A stretch of DNA of 64,000 nucleotides, from NCBI RefSeq assembly GCF_004208535.1, contig NZ_SGIS01000008.1, forward strand, positions 1 through 64,000, read 5' to 3'. The position numbers and the translations under genes were made by a program. The notes under the pieces were generated by a model. It did not search any database and was not told where the DNA came from. It saw only the letters and a list, made by a program, of their open reading frames with translations. The DNA is from Sphingomonas populi. Its GTDB lineage: Bacteria > Pseudomonadota > Alphaproteobacteria > Sphingomonadales > Sphingomonadaceae. Shown here piece by piece: positions 17,385 to 25,901 of the stretch. The first letter of the stretch is position 1, and each line of letters starts with the position of its first letter.

Positions 17385-17800
17385 CCGTGCCCGACCGATT
17401 CAAGGGCGCGGTCTTCTTGCCGGTGGGGATCGTGATGCTGATCGCGGCCGGTTTCGTGGCGAAGTCGACACACGAATTCGTCCAGCACAGCCAACTGGCG
17501 GCCGGGCTGGTGATCGCCGAGTCATACGGGCCGCATCACGTCGAGATCCGCTTCCGCACCACCAAGGGGAAAGTGGTGACGTACCATCAGAACGGTGACG
17601 TCACGCTGCGCGCGGGAGAGGTGGTCATGGTGCGTTACGATCCACGCGATCCGGCGCGCGATCCCTGTGTCGATCAATTCAGCGCGATCTGGGGAACGGT
17701 CGGCTTCCTTGGCCTCATGGGCAGCGTGTTCGCGGTCATCGGTGCGGCGCTGCTGCGGCCCGTCGGTCTGCGAGCAGGTCGGTGGAATCGCACGGCATGA
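17381..17800 (+). CDS. DUF3592-like membrane protein
   Basis: A 139-residue protein with an N-terminal helix (about 9-28, AVFLPVGIVMLIAAGFVA), a short beta-rich middle (GLVIAESYGPHHVEIRF, VTYHQNGDVTLRAGEVVMVRYDP) and a C-terminal helix (FLGLMGSVFAVIGAALL). This two-helix layout with a v.V.YDP..P segment is typical of DUF3592, an inner-membrane family of unknown function. It overlaps the preceding gene by 4 bases (ATGA), which indicates translational coupling. Confidence 0.72.
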   Translation: MTVPDRFKGAVFLPVGIVMLIAAGFVAKSTHEFVQHSQLAAGLVIAESYGPHHVEIRFRTTKGKVVTYHQNGDVTLRAGEVVMVRYDPRDPARDPCVDQFSAIWGTVGFLGLMGSVFAVIGAALLRPVGLRAGRWNRTA

Positions 17801-17933
17801 CGCGGGCGACGGACGACGCAGCCGCAGCCTGCATGCGCTGCGTCGAGGTTCAGGATGCCCGCCCCCGGATCGCGGAACTTGCTTGCCACCCAGGCAAGCC
17901 CGCACCGAACCGGCGCTGAGACGGCGAGGGCCG

Positions 17934-18788
17934 ATGCCGAGGCGCGCATCCTGGATTGGTCGGGTGAAGACCGCGCTGACCGCCATCGCGGCGCCTTTCC
18001 TGATCCTGCTGTTCATCGTGTCGATTCCTTTCGTCCTGCCGTTCGTGGCGATCGCCGAAAAGCGCACGGCGAAGCGCAAGCAGGCGCTGGTCGAGAGCTG
18101 GCCATGCGGCTGGTGTGTCGCCCCGCTCCGCGTGGAGGCGCTGGCTCGGGCCGACGCAATTTTCGCCGCATACGCACATAAAGCATTCGCCCAGTTCCAC
18201 ACGCTGCAGGCGCGCATGGTCCGAAACCTGCACGCCTGCTGCCCGCGATGCGATGCCGGCCACCGCTACGACGAGCCGACCAACCGCTTCGTGCTGCTGC
18301 ATCTCATGGAGTTCCGCGAGACGTTCGGGGAGGTGCTGCGCGAGGCGGTGCCGCCCCCCACCGTCACGCTGGCCTGGCCCTGGCTCGCGCCGCCCGGCGC
18401 GATGCACCGGGTCAAGCTGACCCGCGACAGCGTCTGCCTCGCCGATGATGTCGCGGCGCCACACGTCGGCATGATTGAGGTCCCGGCGGCGATGGACGTG
18501 GCGGCGATTGGCGAGGCGCTGCTCCGCTCCCCCTGGCTGGCGCATGTCGGCAGCAACGCCACCTGGTGGTGTTCGGCGGGATCGGTCACGCTGGTCTTCG
18601 GGCTCCGTGCCGCTGATCCCTTCGTCCGGCGCATCGGCAAGGACGTCGTGGCCACGACGATCGTGACCGACCTGCATGTGCATTACGCCGCCCGACGCGA
18701 TCACGATGATCTCTGCCGCGAGATGGTTGAACGTGGAGCCGGCGCATCGGGTAAAGGCGGAACCTCGCCCGCCCCCGGCGATCGATAA
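17934..18788 (+). CDS. Uncharacterised protein with one membrane helix and Cys pairs
   Basis: A 284-residue protein of no recognised family. ATG 17934 follows a close GAGGG. One strong hydrophobic segment near the N-terminus (ALTAIAAPFLILLFIVSIPF) suggests a membrane anchor. It is followed by a basic stretch and two cysteine clusters (WPCGWC and CCPRCDAG), which could bind a metal like a zinc ribbon. The rest looks globular, with DFVRR-like strands. It lies 133 bases after the DUF3592-like gene on the same strand and may belong to the same transcription unit. Confidence 0.62.
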   Translation: MPRRASWIGRVKTALTAIAAPFLILLFIVSIPFVLPFVAIAEKRTAKRKQALVESWPCGWCVAPLRVEALARADAIFAAYAHKAFAQFHTLQARMVRNLHACCPRCDAGHRYDEPTNRFVLLHLMEFRETFGEVLREAVPPPTVTLAWPWLAPPGAMHRVKLTRDSVCLADDVAAPHVGMIEVPAAMDVAAIGEALLRSPWLAHVGSNATWWCSAGSVTLVFGLRAADPFVRRIGKDVVATTIVTDLHVHYAARRDHDDLCREMVERGAGASGKGGTSPAPGDR

Positions 18789-19096
18789 GGCCGCGATGGG
18801 TGGAGGGACGATCGTGGGGCGGCGAAAGCTGTTGGCATGGAGGACACGGCCGAACCCGTTAGGCCCGCCTCCCCCGCACCGCAGGATACGGGCTGCGCGT
18901 TCGCGGTCGATCGCGGCCGGATGTCGATCTCGGCCTGACCAGCCGCTTGCACCAACTGTTCGAGATTCCGCGCGACCGCCGCTTTCGTCGCCAGCGTGTG
19001 GAACGCATCGCTGGAGATCGCCGACCCACCGCGCGTTTTCGTGGTGATGACGGAACGGCAGCATTTCGATGACAGCCCGTCGGAGCGGCGGACCGC
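18789..19096. other. 308-base gap without a recognisable gene
   Basis: This convergent region lies between a plus-strand and a minus-strand gene. Several frames stay open because of high GC, but none has a plausible start, coding bias or known motif. No clear T-tailed hairpin was seen. Confidence 0.45.
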
Positions 19097-20020
19097 TCAC
19101 CAGCCCGGCGGGATCCAATCGAACGCATGCAGTGCGGAATAGCCGGTCCAGCGCTTGCAGAGCTTTTCCAGCGGCCAGAAAAGAAGCGCACCAAAGGCGA
19201 GCCCCGGCAGAAAGCCCAACATGAACACTCCAAAACCCATGTCGTCGGACGTCTGCCCCGCGATCGCCTGCGCGATGCCGACGCCCAGAATGATGCCCCC
19301 GCCTATTACCACGAGCTCTAGCGCGACGAACACGAGCAACACCGCGCCCTTCCACAACGGATCGGACTCCTTCCGACGCGCGCGCTCGATCGCCAGTTCG
19401 GTTACACGCTGCTCGCGCAGCCGCTCGCGCTGCGCGACGGTCAGGATGCGATCGAAGCGCAGGCGCCGTATCGCCAGGACCACGCCGAGCGTGACCGAGG
19501 CGGTCGCGAAGGCGATGTAGAAGCTGGCCGGTTGCTGGGTGCCGATCGCCGCCATGAACAGCAGGAACAGGACCAGCGCGATGATCGTCGTATAATTGGG
19601 CTGCATCGACGCGTCCGGGTCGCGCGCCGGTCGTTCGGGCGGCCGATCGACGAGCACGCGGGTCGGCGCGTCGGCATAGTGGCGTAGCGAACCCTGTAGC
19701 GCGAGTGCGATCAGCGAGAGCACCACGCCGAAGACGGGCGCGCGCGCGTTGCCGCTCCAGCCCGGCAGTATCCTGTCGAGCAGCAGCCACGCAAAGGCCC
19801 CGAACGCGATCAGCGCGACGCCGTGCAGGATGACGGCCCAAAGCCCGGTCCGCATGAACCTCGCATATTCGTCGTCGGACACGCGGATCGCCGGCCCGTG
19901 GCCATAGCGGCGAAACAACCAGCCCCGGTCGCTGCGCTCGAACTGGGGCGGCAGGCCGGCGAACCGATCGATGCCTGCGTGGCGATGGAGACGGCGAAAC
20001 TGCGCTGAGGTCTGCATCAT
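19097..20020 (-). CDS. Uncharacterised polytopic membrane protein
   Basis: A 307-residue inner-membrane protein of unknown family. Probable membrane helices lie near residues 58-82 (WAVILHGVALIAFGAFAWLLL), 93-110, 145-165 (IIALVLFLLFMAAIGT), 168-185, 226-252 (VLLVFVALELVVIGGGIILGV) and 266-288. A basic cytoplasmic stretch (RRLRFDRILTVAQRERLRE) separates two halves. Two adjacent ATGs (20020 and 20017) follow AGGAG; the second has the better spacing. No enzymatic motif is seen. It is transcribed away from a small secreted protein gene on the same strand upstream. Confidence 0.7.
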   Translation of the reverse strand: MMQTSAQFRRLHRHAGIDRFAGLPPQFERSDRGWLFRRYGHGPAIRVSDDEYARFMRTGLWAVILHGVALIAFGAFAWLLLDRILPGWSGNARAPVFGVVLSLIALALQGSLRHYADAPTRVLVDRPPERPARDPDASMQPNYTTIIALVLFLLFMAAIGTQQPASFYIAFATASVTLGVVLAIRRLRFDRILTVAQRERLREQRVTELAIERARRKESDPLWKGAVLLVFVALELVVIGGGIILGVGIAQAIAGQTSDDMGFGVFMLGFLPGLAFGALLFWPLEKLCKRWTGYSALHAFDWIPPGW

Positions 20021-20192
20021 GCTCTCCTGTTAGTGTCGTTGACGCTCGGCGGCGAGGCTTTCGCGAACCCGCGCGAGCGACCGTTTCGGGGTCGTGCGAG
20101 CCCATCGCCGCCCAGGAGCCGGTTATCGCAAAGCTGCAATTGATCTGGCGTCGGCTTTCGTTGGCGCAGGGCGCTTGCTCGGTGTCGAGCGA

Positions 20193-20645
20193 TCAACCGA
20201 CGCGGCGGAAGAGATGCTCGCTGCTATCGGTCGCGCCGCTGGTCGGCGTATAGGATTCGAGGCGAGTCACCAATCCGCTCTCGCCGCGCGTGATTTTGAA
20301 CAGTCGGGTGCCGGAGAGACCCTGGCCGGGATCGGTCGGGCGCAGCTTGAACAGCTTGATGATCACCGACCCCATCTCCGGCGTGGCGGTGCACTTCCAA
20401 TGCCGATCGGTCTGGTATCCTTCCGCATCGAGGCGGCATCCGCTCGAACCGGCGCTCGGTCCGAGCGTCAGCGTATGCGTGACGAAGATCGCCACGCCGT
20501 CGCGGCCTTCGCCGCCGATGCGGCCCAACGCCTCTTCCCACACAAATTTGCCGTACCATCCCGACAGCGGCGCGGCGGATGCGGGCACGGCGGTCATGAG
20601 CGTGGCGGCACAGAGGACAGCGGTAGTTTTTATCGCTTTCAACAT
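20193..20645 (-). CDS. Small exported protein, function unknown
   Basis: A 150-residue protein with a clear signal peptide (MLKAIKTTAVLCAATLMTAVPASA, cleavage after ASA). The mature region has one disulphide-capable Cys pair (SGCRLDAEGYQ and HWKCTATPE), and motifs GWYGKFVWEEALGRIGG and VAIFVTHTLTLG. It may belong to a small lipocalin-like DUF family (DUF5991 is a possibility from memory, unverified). ATG 20645 is chosen because it begins the signal peptide; further in-frame starts upstream do not. It is probably periplasmic. Confidence 0.68.
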   Translation of the reverse strand: MLKAIKTTAVLCAATLMTAVPASAAPLSGWYGKFVWEEALGRIGGEGRDGVAIFVTHTLTLGPSAGSSGCRLDAEGYQTDRHWKCTATPEMGSVIIKLFKLRPTDPGQGLSGTRLFKITRGESGLVTRLESYTPTSGATDSSEHLFRRVG

Positions 20646-20893
20646 GGTAGCTCGCCCGTTGCTTCGGAGTGGAACGTTTCGGACGCGATTCCGCTTCATC
20701 GGGGTGGAGCGGCGGTCGGGGCCAGCCGGCACCACGGCCAGCTTTGGCGCGGCGCCCGATGCGATCCCCTGAAACGGCATATTCCGTGCCGTTTTCAAGT
20801 GGTTGAAATGAAAGTAGACGGGGTTTGATTTCGACGCCTATTCACATTTTACGTCGATTCCCGTTAATTTGCTGTCACTCATGGAGATTTGGG

Positions 20894-21271
20894 ATGCTGC
20901 ATCACGTCTCGCTCGGCACCACGGATCTCGCTCGTGCCCGTGTGTTCTATGATCCGGTCATGGCAGAGTTGGGTTTGCGACGAACTCTCGATGTCGAGGA
21001 GGCTGTCGGCTACGGAGCTGGCATCACCGTCTTTAGCCTCAACCTCCCGGCAGACGGAAAACCGCCTACTGTCGGCAACGGAACCCACGTAGCGTTCGAG
21101 GTGGAGAAGCGCGCTGCCGTAGACGCATTTTTTCGAACCGCTCTGGCAAACGGTGGTGACAGCGGGGGCGCGCCGGGTCTTCGACCGGAATATGACGCCA
21201 ACTATTATGCAGCCTTCGTCCTTGACCCGGACGGGAACAAGATCGAAGCATTAACCTTCGCAGCCAGCTAG
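20894..21271 (+). CDS. VOC-family (glyoxalase/bleomycin resistance-like) protein
   Basis: A 125-residue single vicinal-oxygen-chelate module. It begins MLHHVSLGTTDLARARVFYD, the canonical first strand and helix with the metal-ligand His3 or His4. It continues with NGTHVAFEVEKRAAVDAF and ends AAFVLDPDGNKIEALTF, where the last Glu is the second ligand. Such proteins act as lyases, dioxygenases or resistance proteins, usually as dimers; the substrate is not evident. ATG 20894 follows GGAG with good spacing. The protein is cytoplasmic and the gene stands alone. Confidence 0.88.
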   Translation: MLHHVSLGTTDLARARVFYDPVMAELGLRRTLDVEEAVGYGAGITVFSLNLPADGKPPTVGNGTHVAFEVEKRAAVDAFFRTALANGGDSGGAPGLRPEYDANYYAAFVLDPDGNKIEALTFAAS

Positions 21272-21520
21272 GCGGAGGACACATCGCTTCCCGATCAACC
21301 ATCCTTACGGGAATGCCCTGAGCGTCTCGATCGCCATTCCCAATCGGGAAGGCTTAGCTTGCCAGCTAGCGAACCAATCGCAGAATGCACGCTGACCGTT
21401 ATTCAAGCGTCAGTCGAAAACGGCTAACAACAACACCGTCTCGGCCAACGCGACCAACACCACCGTCGCGGCGCACAAGGTGACGCGAGACGAGCGCGTA
21501 CGGATTCGGAGACCGCTCGC

Positions 21521-21637
21521 GTGAACACAGATATTCTCGCGCACCGTATCGCAAGCTCCTGTTATCGCTCTGATGTTGACTTCACGCGCGTGATGCGCCG
21601 AAGTTGCAGCGGAACCATCGGAGCAGAACCACAATGA
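21521..21637 (+). CDS. Candidate 38-residue small ORF coupled to the STM4015 gene
   Basis: GTG 21521 has GGAG 9 bases upstream and opens 38 codons whose TGA overlaps the ATG of the STM4015 gene (ATGA at 21634-21637). The peptide is Arg/Ser-rich with two cysteines (IASSCYRS and MRRSCSG). It could be a leader peptide, a coupling ORF or a substrate peptide for the radical SAM enzymes downstream. It could also be chance. The rest of the 21272-21633 gap has no other gene and is less GC-biased than its surroundings. Confidence 0.3.
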   Translation: MNTDILAHRIASSCYRSDVDFTRVMRRSCSGTIGAEPQ

Positions 21638-22566
21638 CCGTAAGCGGCAATCTGGAAAGTTTCGCGGGCAAGCCGGTAGTCGACTTCAAGGCAGCCGGGG
21701 ACATCAGCGATTTCGGCGTTGTCACGCCGCGGCTGCGCTGTGAGTATGATAGCAATCATGCGTTGCGAGACCTGCTCGCGACGATGCTCGATGCTCCCGG
21801 CGCGGCGTCCACCAGCGCGCTCGTTTTCGGGCTTTGGGCGGAGAATGGCGAAACCTATGAGGTGAGTCCCGCTGCGGCGATCGAAATGCTGGTGGCAAAA
21901 AAGGACAAGCTGCCGGCGATCAACGCGTTGTTCTTCGGTGACATCACGTCCGAAGAAAATGAGATAAGCTGGATCGAGCAGGGCGAATATGCGGCGATCT
22001 GGAGCGCCTTCCCCCGGCTCGAGCAATTCTGGGTCCGCGGCGGAAACAATCTGCGACTTGGCGCGATCAATCACCAGCGTCTCGATACGTTGGTCGTTCA
22101 GACCGGCGGCATGTCCCGAAGCCTGGTGCGCGAGGCGCTGGCCGCCAACGCTCCGATCCGCCATTTTGAGCTATGGCTGGGCGCCGACGACTATGGCGCC
22201 GACAGTTCGGTCGAGGATTTCGCCGACCTCTTCGCAGGAAAGCTTTTCCCGGCACTCGAGACGCTGGCGCTGCGCAACAGCGAATACAGCGATGCGATCG
22301 CCACGGCACTGGCCGCATCGCCGCTGCTCGACCGGATCAAGACGCTCGACCTGTCGATGGGTACGCTGACGGATGAGGGAGCACGGGCACTCGCCACATC
22401 GGGACGGCTCGGCGGACTCGAGACGCTCGATATCTCGCATCATTATGTGAGCTCGGAGGGGCTCGCCCTGCTGCGCGGAGCAACGCCGAACCTCGTTGCC
22501 GACGATCTGCAGGAAGCCGACGAATGGGACGGCAAGACGCAATATTACGTCGCGGTTGGAGAATAG
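21634..22566 (+). CDS. STM4015-family leucine-rich-repeat-like protein
   Basis: A 310-residue protein, first gene of the STM4015-4011 cassette. The C-terminal half carries LRR-like repeats: FPALETLALRNSEYSD, LLDRIKTLDLSMGTLTDEGARAL, GLETLDISHHYVSSEGLALL. The N-terminal half (FAGKPVVDFKAAGDI, YEVSPAAAIEMLVAKKDKLP) matches the STM4015 layout as I remember it. LRR proteins usually bind other proteins, so it may recognise a partner or substrate. There is no signal peptide, so it is cytoplasmic. The gene stops 37 bases before the next start. STM names refer to the Salmonella locus that carries the same gene set; the family's function is unknown. Confidence 0.85.
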   Translation: MTVSGNLESFAGKPVVDFKAAGDISDFGVVTPRLRCEYDSNHALRDLLATMLDAPGAASTSALVFGLWAENGETYEVSPAAAIEMLVAKKDKLPAINALFFGDITSEENEISWIEQGEYAAIWSAFPRLEQFWVRGGNNLRLGAINHQRLDTLVVQTGGMSRSLVREALAANAPIRHFELWLGADDYGADSSVEDFADLFAGKLFPALETLALRNSEYSDAIATALAASPLLDRIKTLDLSMGTLTDEGARALATSGRLGGLETLDISHHYVSSEGLALLRGATPNLVADDLQEADEWDGKTQYYVAVGE

Positions 22567-22603
22567 CCGCGCGGCTCTCGACGTGGCATTTCCCGATACA
22601 CAC

Positions 22604-23737
22604 ATGGTCGTGCTCGGCGCGGCGTCGGGGCCACGGCACGACGCTTTCGCACAGGCATGCGTCGCGCGCTTCGGCCGGGCGCCAGCCGTGATCGGCTGGG
22701 ACCGGTTTCTGGCCGAGCCCGAGCGATTGGCGATGATGGTGGCGCGCGGCGGGTATCTTCGGATCGATACACCCGATCAGGACGTGCGCGCGATCGCGGC
22801 GGTGCTAGCGGCAGGCGCCGGGGCCGCCGCCGCCGAGGCGATCGAGACGGTGCCCGCAGGAATTGAGGCAATGCTCGCGCAAGGCGATATCGGGTCGCCT
22901 ACCCAGTTCGCGTTCGGGCTGGCGGCGGGGGTCCGTGTGGCAGAACGGATCGCGCACGACGCGGGCGCGGCAATGTCGACGAACGCGGCGGATGTCGCCT
23001 GCGCGTTCGACAAGACGAGAACGGCCACCCGGTTCCGCGAGGCCGGGCTCGCGACGCCGAGGGTGCTTTCTCCGGTGGACGGGTTCGATACGCTGGCAAC
23101 CGCCATGCGCCGCGAGAAACTGTGCAGGGTGTTCGTGAAGTTACGTCACGGATCGGCAGCCGCCGGAATGGTCGCGCTGGCGCGCCACGGCGCGCAATGG
23201 GTCGCGGTGACCACCGCCGTGCTGGTCGATGGCCGGGTCCGTGCGACGCGCGCGGTGCGTCGGCTCACCGACCGGACCGAAATCGCGCGGCTGATCGACC
23301 GGCTCGCCCCGTTCGGACTGCATGTCGAGGCGTGGGTGCCGAAGCTCGCCGTCGATGGACATATCGCCGATGTGCGGATCGTCTGCATCAAGGGCGCCGG
23401 AGCGTTTCCGGTGCTTCGGACGAGCCGGCATCCGATGACCAACCTCCATCTGGGTGGCGCACGGCACCCGATCGAACGGCTGGTCGCGCGGATCGGCGCG
23501 GCCGCATGGGCCGAAGCGGTCGATTCCGCGCGGCGCGCGGCGGCTTTGTTTCCGGCAAGCGATGTGATCGGCATCGATATCGCGGTGCTGAACGATGGCC
23601 GGCGGCACCGGCTGATCGAGGCGAATGTCTTCGGTGATTTCGTGAAGGATCTGATGGTGGACGGGCGGACCCCCTATGACGCGCAGCTCGATCGTATTGC
23701 GCAGCACTGCGCAACGGGAGCACAGGCGGCCGCATGA
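22604..23737 (+). CDS. STM4014-family ATP-grasp-like protein
   Basis: A 377-residue protein, second in the cassette. It begins MVVLGAASGPRHDAF; an upstream GTG at 22583 is the alternative start. The body looks like an ATP-grasp ligase: CAFDKTRTATRFREAGL (the D-K..T...L step before the ATP lid), CRVFVKLRHGSAAAGM (lysine and glycine-rich loop), then GIDIAVLNDG and LIEANVFGDF, whose Asp, Glu and Asn resemble Mg-ATP ligands. ATP-grasp enzymes join a carboxylate to an amine or thiol through an acyl-phosphate. Which substrate is joined here is unknown. Its stop overlaps the next start (ATGA). Confidence 0.83.
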   Translation: MVVLGAASGPRHDAFAQACVARFGRAPAVIGWDRFLAEPERLAMMVARGGYLRIDTPDQDVRAIAAVLAAGAGAAAAEAIETVPAGIEAMLAQGDIGSPTQFAFGLAAGVRVAERIAHDAGAAMSTNAADVACAFDKTRTATRFREAGLATPRVLSPVDGFDTLATAMRREKLCRVFVKLRHGSAAAGMVALARHGAQWVAVTTAVLVDGRVRATRAVRRLTDRTEIARLIDRLAPFGLHVEAWVPKLAVDGHIADVRIVCIKGAGAFPVLRTSRHPMTNLHLGGARHPIERLVARIGAAAWAEAVDSARRAAALFPASDVIGIDIAVLNDGRRHRLIEANVFGDFVKDLMVDGRTPYDAQLDRIAQHCATGAQAAA

Positions 23738-24567
23738 GCCAGATCGATGCCGCCGCGTGCCTGGGAACGCATGACCTGTTGTTCATCACGTTGGACACAT
23801 TGCGCTACGACGTTGCGGCCGAAGCCGCAGCGCGCGGGGAGACGCCCAATCTCGCCGGGCTTCTGCCGAACGGAACGTGGGAACTGCGGCACTCGCCGGC
23901 GAGCTTCACGTTCGCGGCGCACCAGGCATTCTTCGCAGGCTTTCTGCCAACCCCGGCGGAGCCTCGTGAAATCGCACCGGAACGGCATCACCGGCTGTTC
24001 GCGGCGCGCTTTCCGGGCAGCGAGACGACCGGCACCGGCACGCTGGTATTCGACACGCCCGATATCGTGACGGGCTTCGCTGCACAGGGCTATCGCACCA
24101 TCTGCATCGGCGGGACGGGGTTCTTCAACAAGCGATCGGCGCTCGGATCGGTACTGCCCGGGCTGTTCGACGAAAGCTGGTGGGACGAATCGCTGGGCGT
24201 CGGCTGTCGCGATTCCGCTGCCAACCAGGTGGCGCGCGCGGTCGAGCGGGTGGAAGCGCAACCGGCGGGGCAGCGTCTGTTCCTCTTCGTCAACATCGCC
24301 GCCTGTCACCCGCCGCATCATTTCTACGGCGGCGAAGACCGCGACGACGCCGCGAGCCAGCGAGCGGCGCTGGCGGATGTCGACCGGCACCTGCCGGCAC
24401 TGTTCGCGGCAATGCGGGCACGCGCGCCGGTGCTGGCGATCCTGTGTTCGGACCACGGCACGGCCTTCGGCGAAGACGGCTATCACGGCCACCGCATCGG
24501 CCATCGAAGCGTATGGGACGTGCCCTATGCCCAGATGATCCTGCCGCAACGCGAGGTGGCGGCATGA
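23734..24567 (+). CDS. STM4013/SEN3800-family alkaline-phosphatase-fold hydrolase
   Basis: A 277-residue protein with metal-site motifs of the sulfatase / alkaline phosphatase superfamily: LLFITLDTLRYDVAAEAAA near the N-terminus (metal Asp plus a Thr that may be the nucleophile) and LCSDHGTAFGEDGYHGHRIGH near the C-terminus (Asp-His metal ligands). It lacks the CxPxR sulfatase cysteine, so a phosphohydrolase or transferase role is likelier than sulfatase. No signal peptide is present, so it acts in the cytoplasm, unlike most sulfatases. It is coupled by ATGA overlaps to the genes before and after. Confidence 0.85.
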   Translation: MSQIDAAACLGTHDLLFITLDTLRYDVAAEAAARGETPNLAGLLPNGTWELRHSPASFTFAAHQAFFAGFLPTPAEPREIAPERHHRLFAARFPGSETTGTGTLVFDTPDIVTGFAAQGYRTICIGGTGFFNKRSALGSVLPGLFDESWWDESLGVGCRDSAANQVARAVERVEAQPAGQRLFLFVNIAACHPPHHFYGGEDRDDAASQRAALADVDRHLPALFAAMRARAPVLAILCSDHGTAFGEDGYHGHRIGHRSVWDVPYAQMILPQREVAA

Positions 24568-25901
24568 GTCCCGCCCCGTCGATCGTAAGGGCGGTGCCGG
24601 CGGGCCTGGGGCCGCTCTACCAGGATTACGCTTATGGCTATCCGCACAAGAACGCCTATCGCAGCTTCGCCGCACCCCAGCCGCTGCGCGACATATGGGC
24701 GGGAGAGCGGATGGACCGGCTCTTCCTCTATCTCCATATCCCGTTCTGCGAGATGCGGTGCGGCTTCTGTAACCTGTTCACGACCGCCAATCCCGACGAG
24801 GACCGGGTCGAAAACTACCTCGCTGCACTGGCCCGACAGATCGAGGCCGTGCGCGATGAACTCGGCACCGTGCGTCCGGTACAGCTCGCCATCGGCGGCG
24901 GGACGCCGACGCTGGTCGGCCCCGCCCCGCTGGAAGCGCTGTTCGAACGCATCGCCACGCGGCTGAACGCCGATCCAAGGCGGCTGCCCTCCGGCATCGA
25001 GACCTCGCCCAAAACCGCCACGCCCGAGACGATCGCCCTGCTCTCGCAATGGGGCTTCGAGCGGATCAGCATCGGTGTGCAGTCGTTCATCGAGGCCGAA
25101 ACACGCGCGATGGGCCGCCCGCAGGAGCCAGCGATGCTCGCCGCCGCGCTCGACACGATCCGCGCGCACCGCTTCGGGCGGCTCAACATCGACCTGATCT
25201 ACGGCGCGGAAAACCAGACCGCAGCGAGCTGGCGCCATTCGCTGCACCGCGCGCTCGAATGGGCACCCGAGGAGATCTTCCTGTACCCGCTCTATGTGCG
25301 CCCCCGCACCGGTCTCGACCGGCGCTCCCAGGTCGAGGACGAGCATCGACGCGCGCTCTATCGCGTCGGGCGCGACCTGCTGCTCGACGCGGGGTACGAG
25401 CAGGTGTCGATGCGCGCCTTCCATCGCCCCGCGGGCGTGGGCACTTCGGGGAACGAGTTTAGCTGCCAGGAAGATGGCGTGCTCGGGCTCGGCACCGGTG
25501 CGCGATCCTATACCAGCCGGGCGCATTATGCGACGCGCTATGCGGTGACCCGGCGTGGCGTGCTCGACATCCTCGACGATTTCGCGGCGTGCGATACCGA
25601 CGCGTTCCGCTTCGCCTATCACGGCATCGAAATGAGCGTGGGTGAAGCGATGCGACGGTATGTACTCAAGTCGATCCTGCGCCGCGACGGGCTGGATACC
25701 GCACGGTTCGAACAGGTGTTCGGCGTGGCGCCGGGGGTGGCGCTACCCGGGCTCGACCGGATCGGCGAAATGGGGCTTATCGAGGCGCACGGGACATTGC
25801 TTCGCCCCACGCCGGCAGGACTCGAACATTCGGACGCGATCCCGCCGCTCTTCTATTCGGATGCGGTGCGCGCGCGGATGCGTACGACGACCGTGACATG
25901 A
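24564..25901 (+). CDS. STM4012-family radical SAM protein (HemN-like)
   Basis: A 445-residue radical SAM enzyme. The 4Fe-4S motif is HIPFCEMRCGFCNLF (Cys62, Cys66, Cys69; CxxxCxxC followed by an aromatic region). IGGGTPT at about 113-119 is the SAM-binding glycine strand. The layout (YLHIPFC...C..C, FERISIGVQSF, RLNIDLIYG) is close to coproporphyrinogen dehydrogenase HemN and its HemW relatives. It occurs in the cassette rather than a haem operon, so a different substrate is expected. The C-terminus (about 360-440) resembles the HemN C-terminal domain. ATGA overlaps tie it to both neighbours. Confidence 0.9.
   Translation: MSPAPSIVRAVPAGLGPLYQDYAYGYPHKNAYRSFAAPQPLRDIWAGERMDRLFLYLHIPFCEMRCGFCNLFTTANPDEDRVENYLAALARQIEAVRDELGTVRPVQLAIGGGTPTLVGPAPLEALFERIATRLNADPRRLPSGIETSPKTATPETIALLSQWGFERISIGVQSFIEAETRAMGRPQEPAMLAAALDTIRAHRFGRLNIDLIYGAENQTAASWRHSLHRALEWAPEEIFLYPLYVRPRTGLDRRSQVEDEHRRALYRVGRDLLLDAGYEQVSMRAFHRPAGVGTSGNEFSCQEDGVLGLGTGARSYTSRAHYATRYAVTRRGVLDILDDFAACDTDAFRFAYHGIEMSVGEAMRRYVLKSILRRDGLDTARFEQVFGVAPGVALPGLDRIGEMGLIEAHGTLLRPTPAGLEHSDAIPPLFYSDAVRARMRTTTVT

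Noticed and set aside
17850..20105. Minus-strand open frame (about 751 codons) across several membrane-protein genes
   Set aside because: It crosses both strands' real genes and has no motif; the membrane proteins fit hydrophobic patterns much better.
23734..24567. STM4013-type protein as a true sulfatase
   Set aside because: The CxPxR or SxPxR maturation motif is missing and there is no signal peptide; the Thr-containing LDTLR motif fits a phosphohydrolase-like member better.
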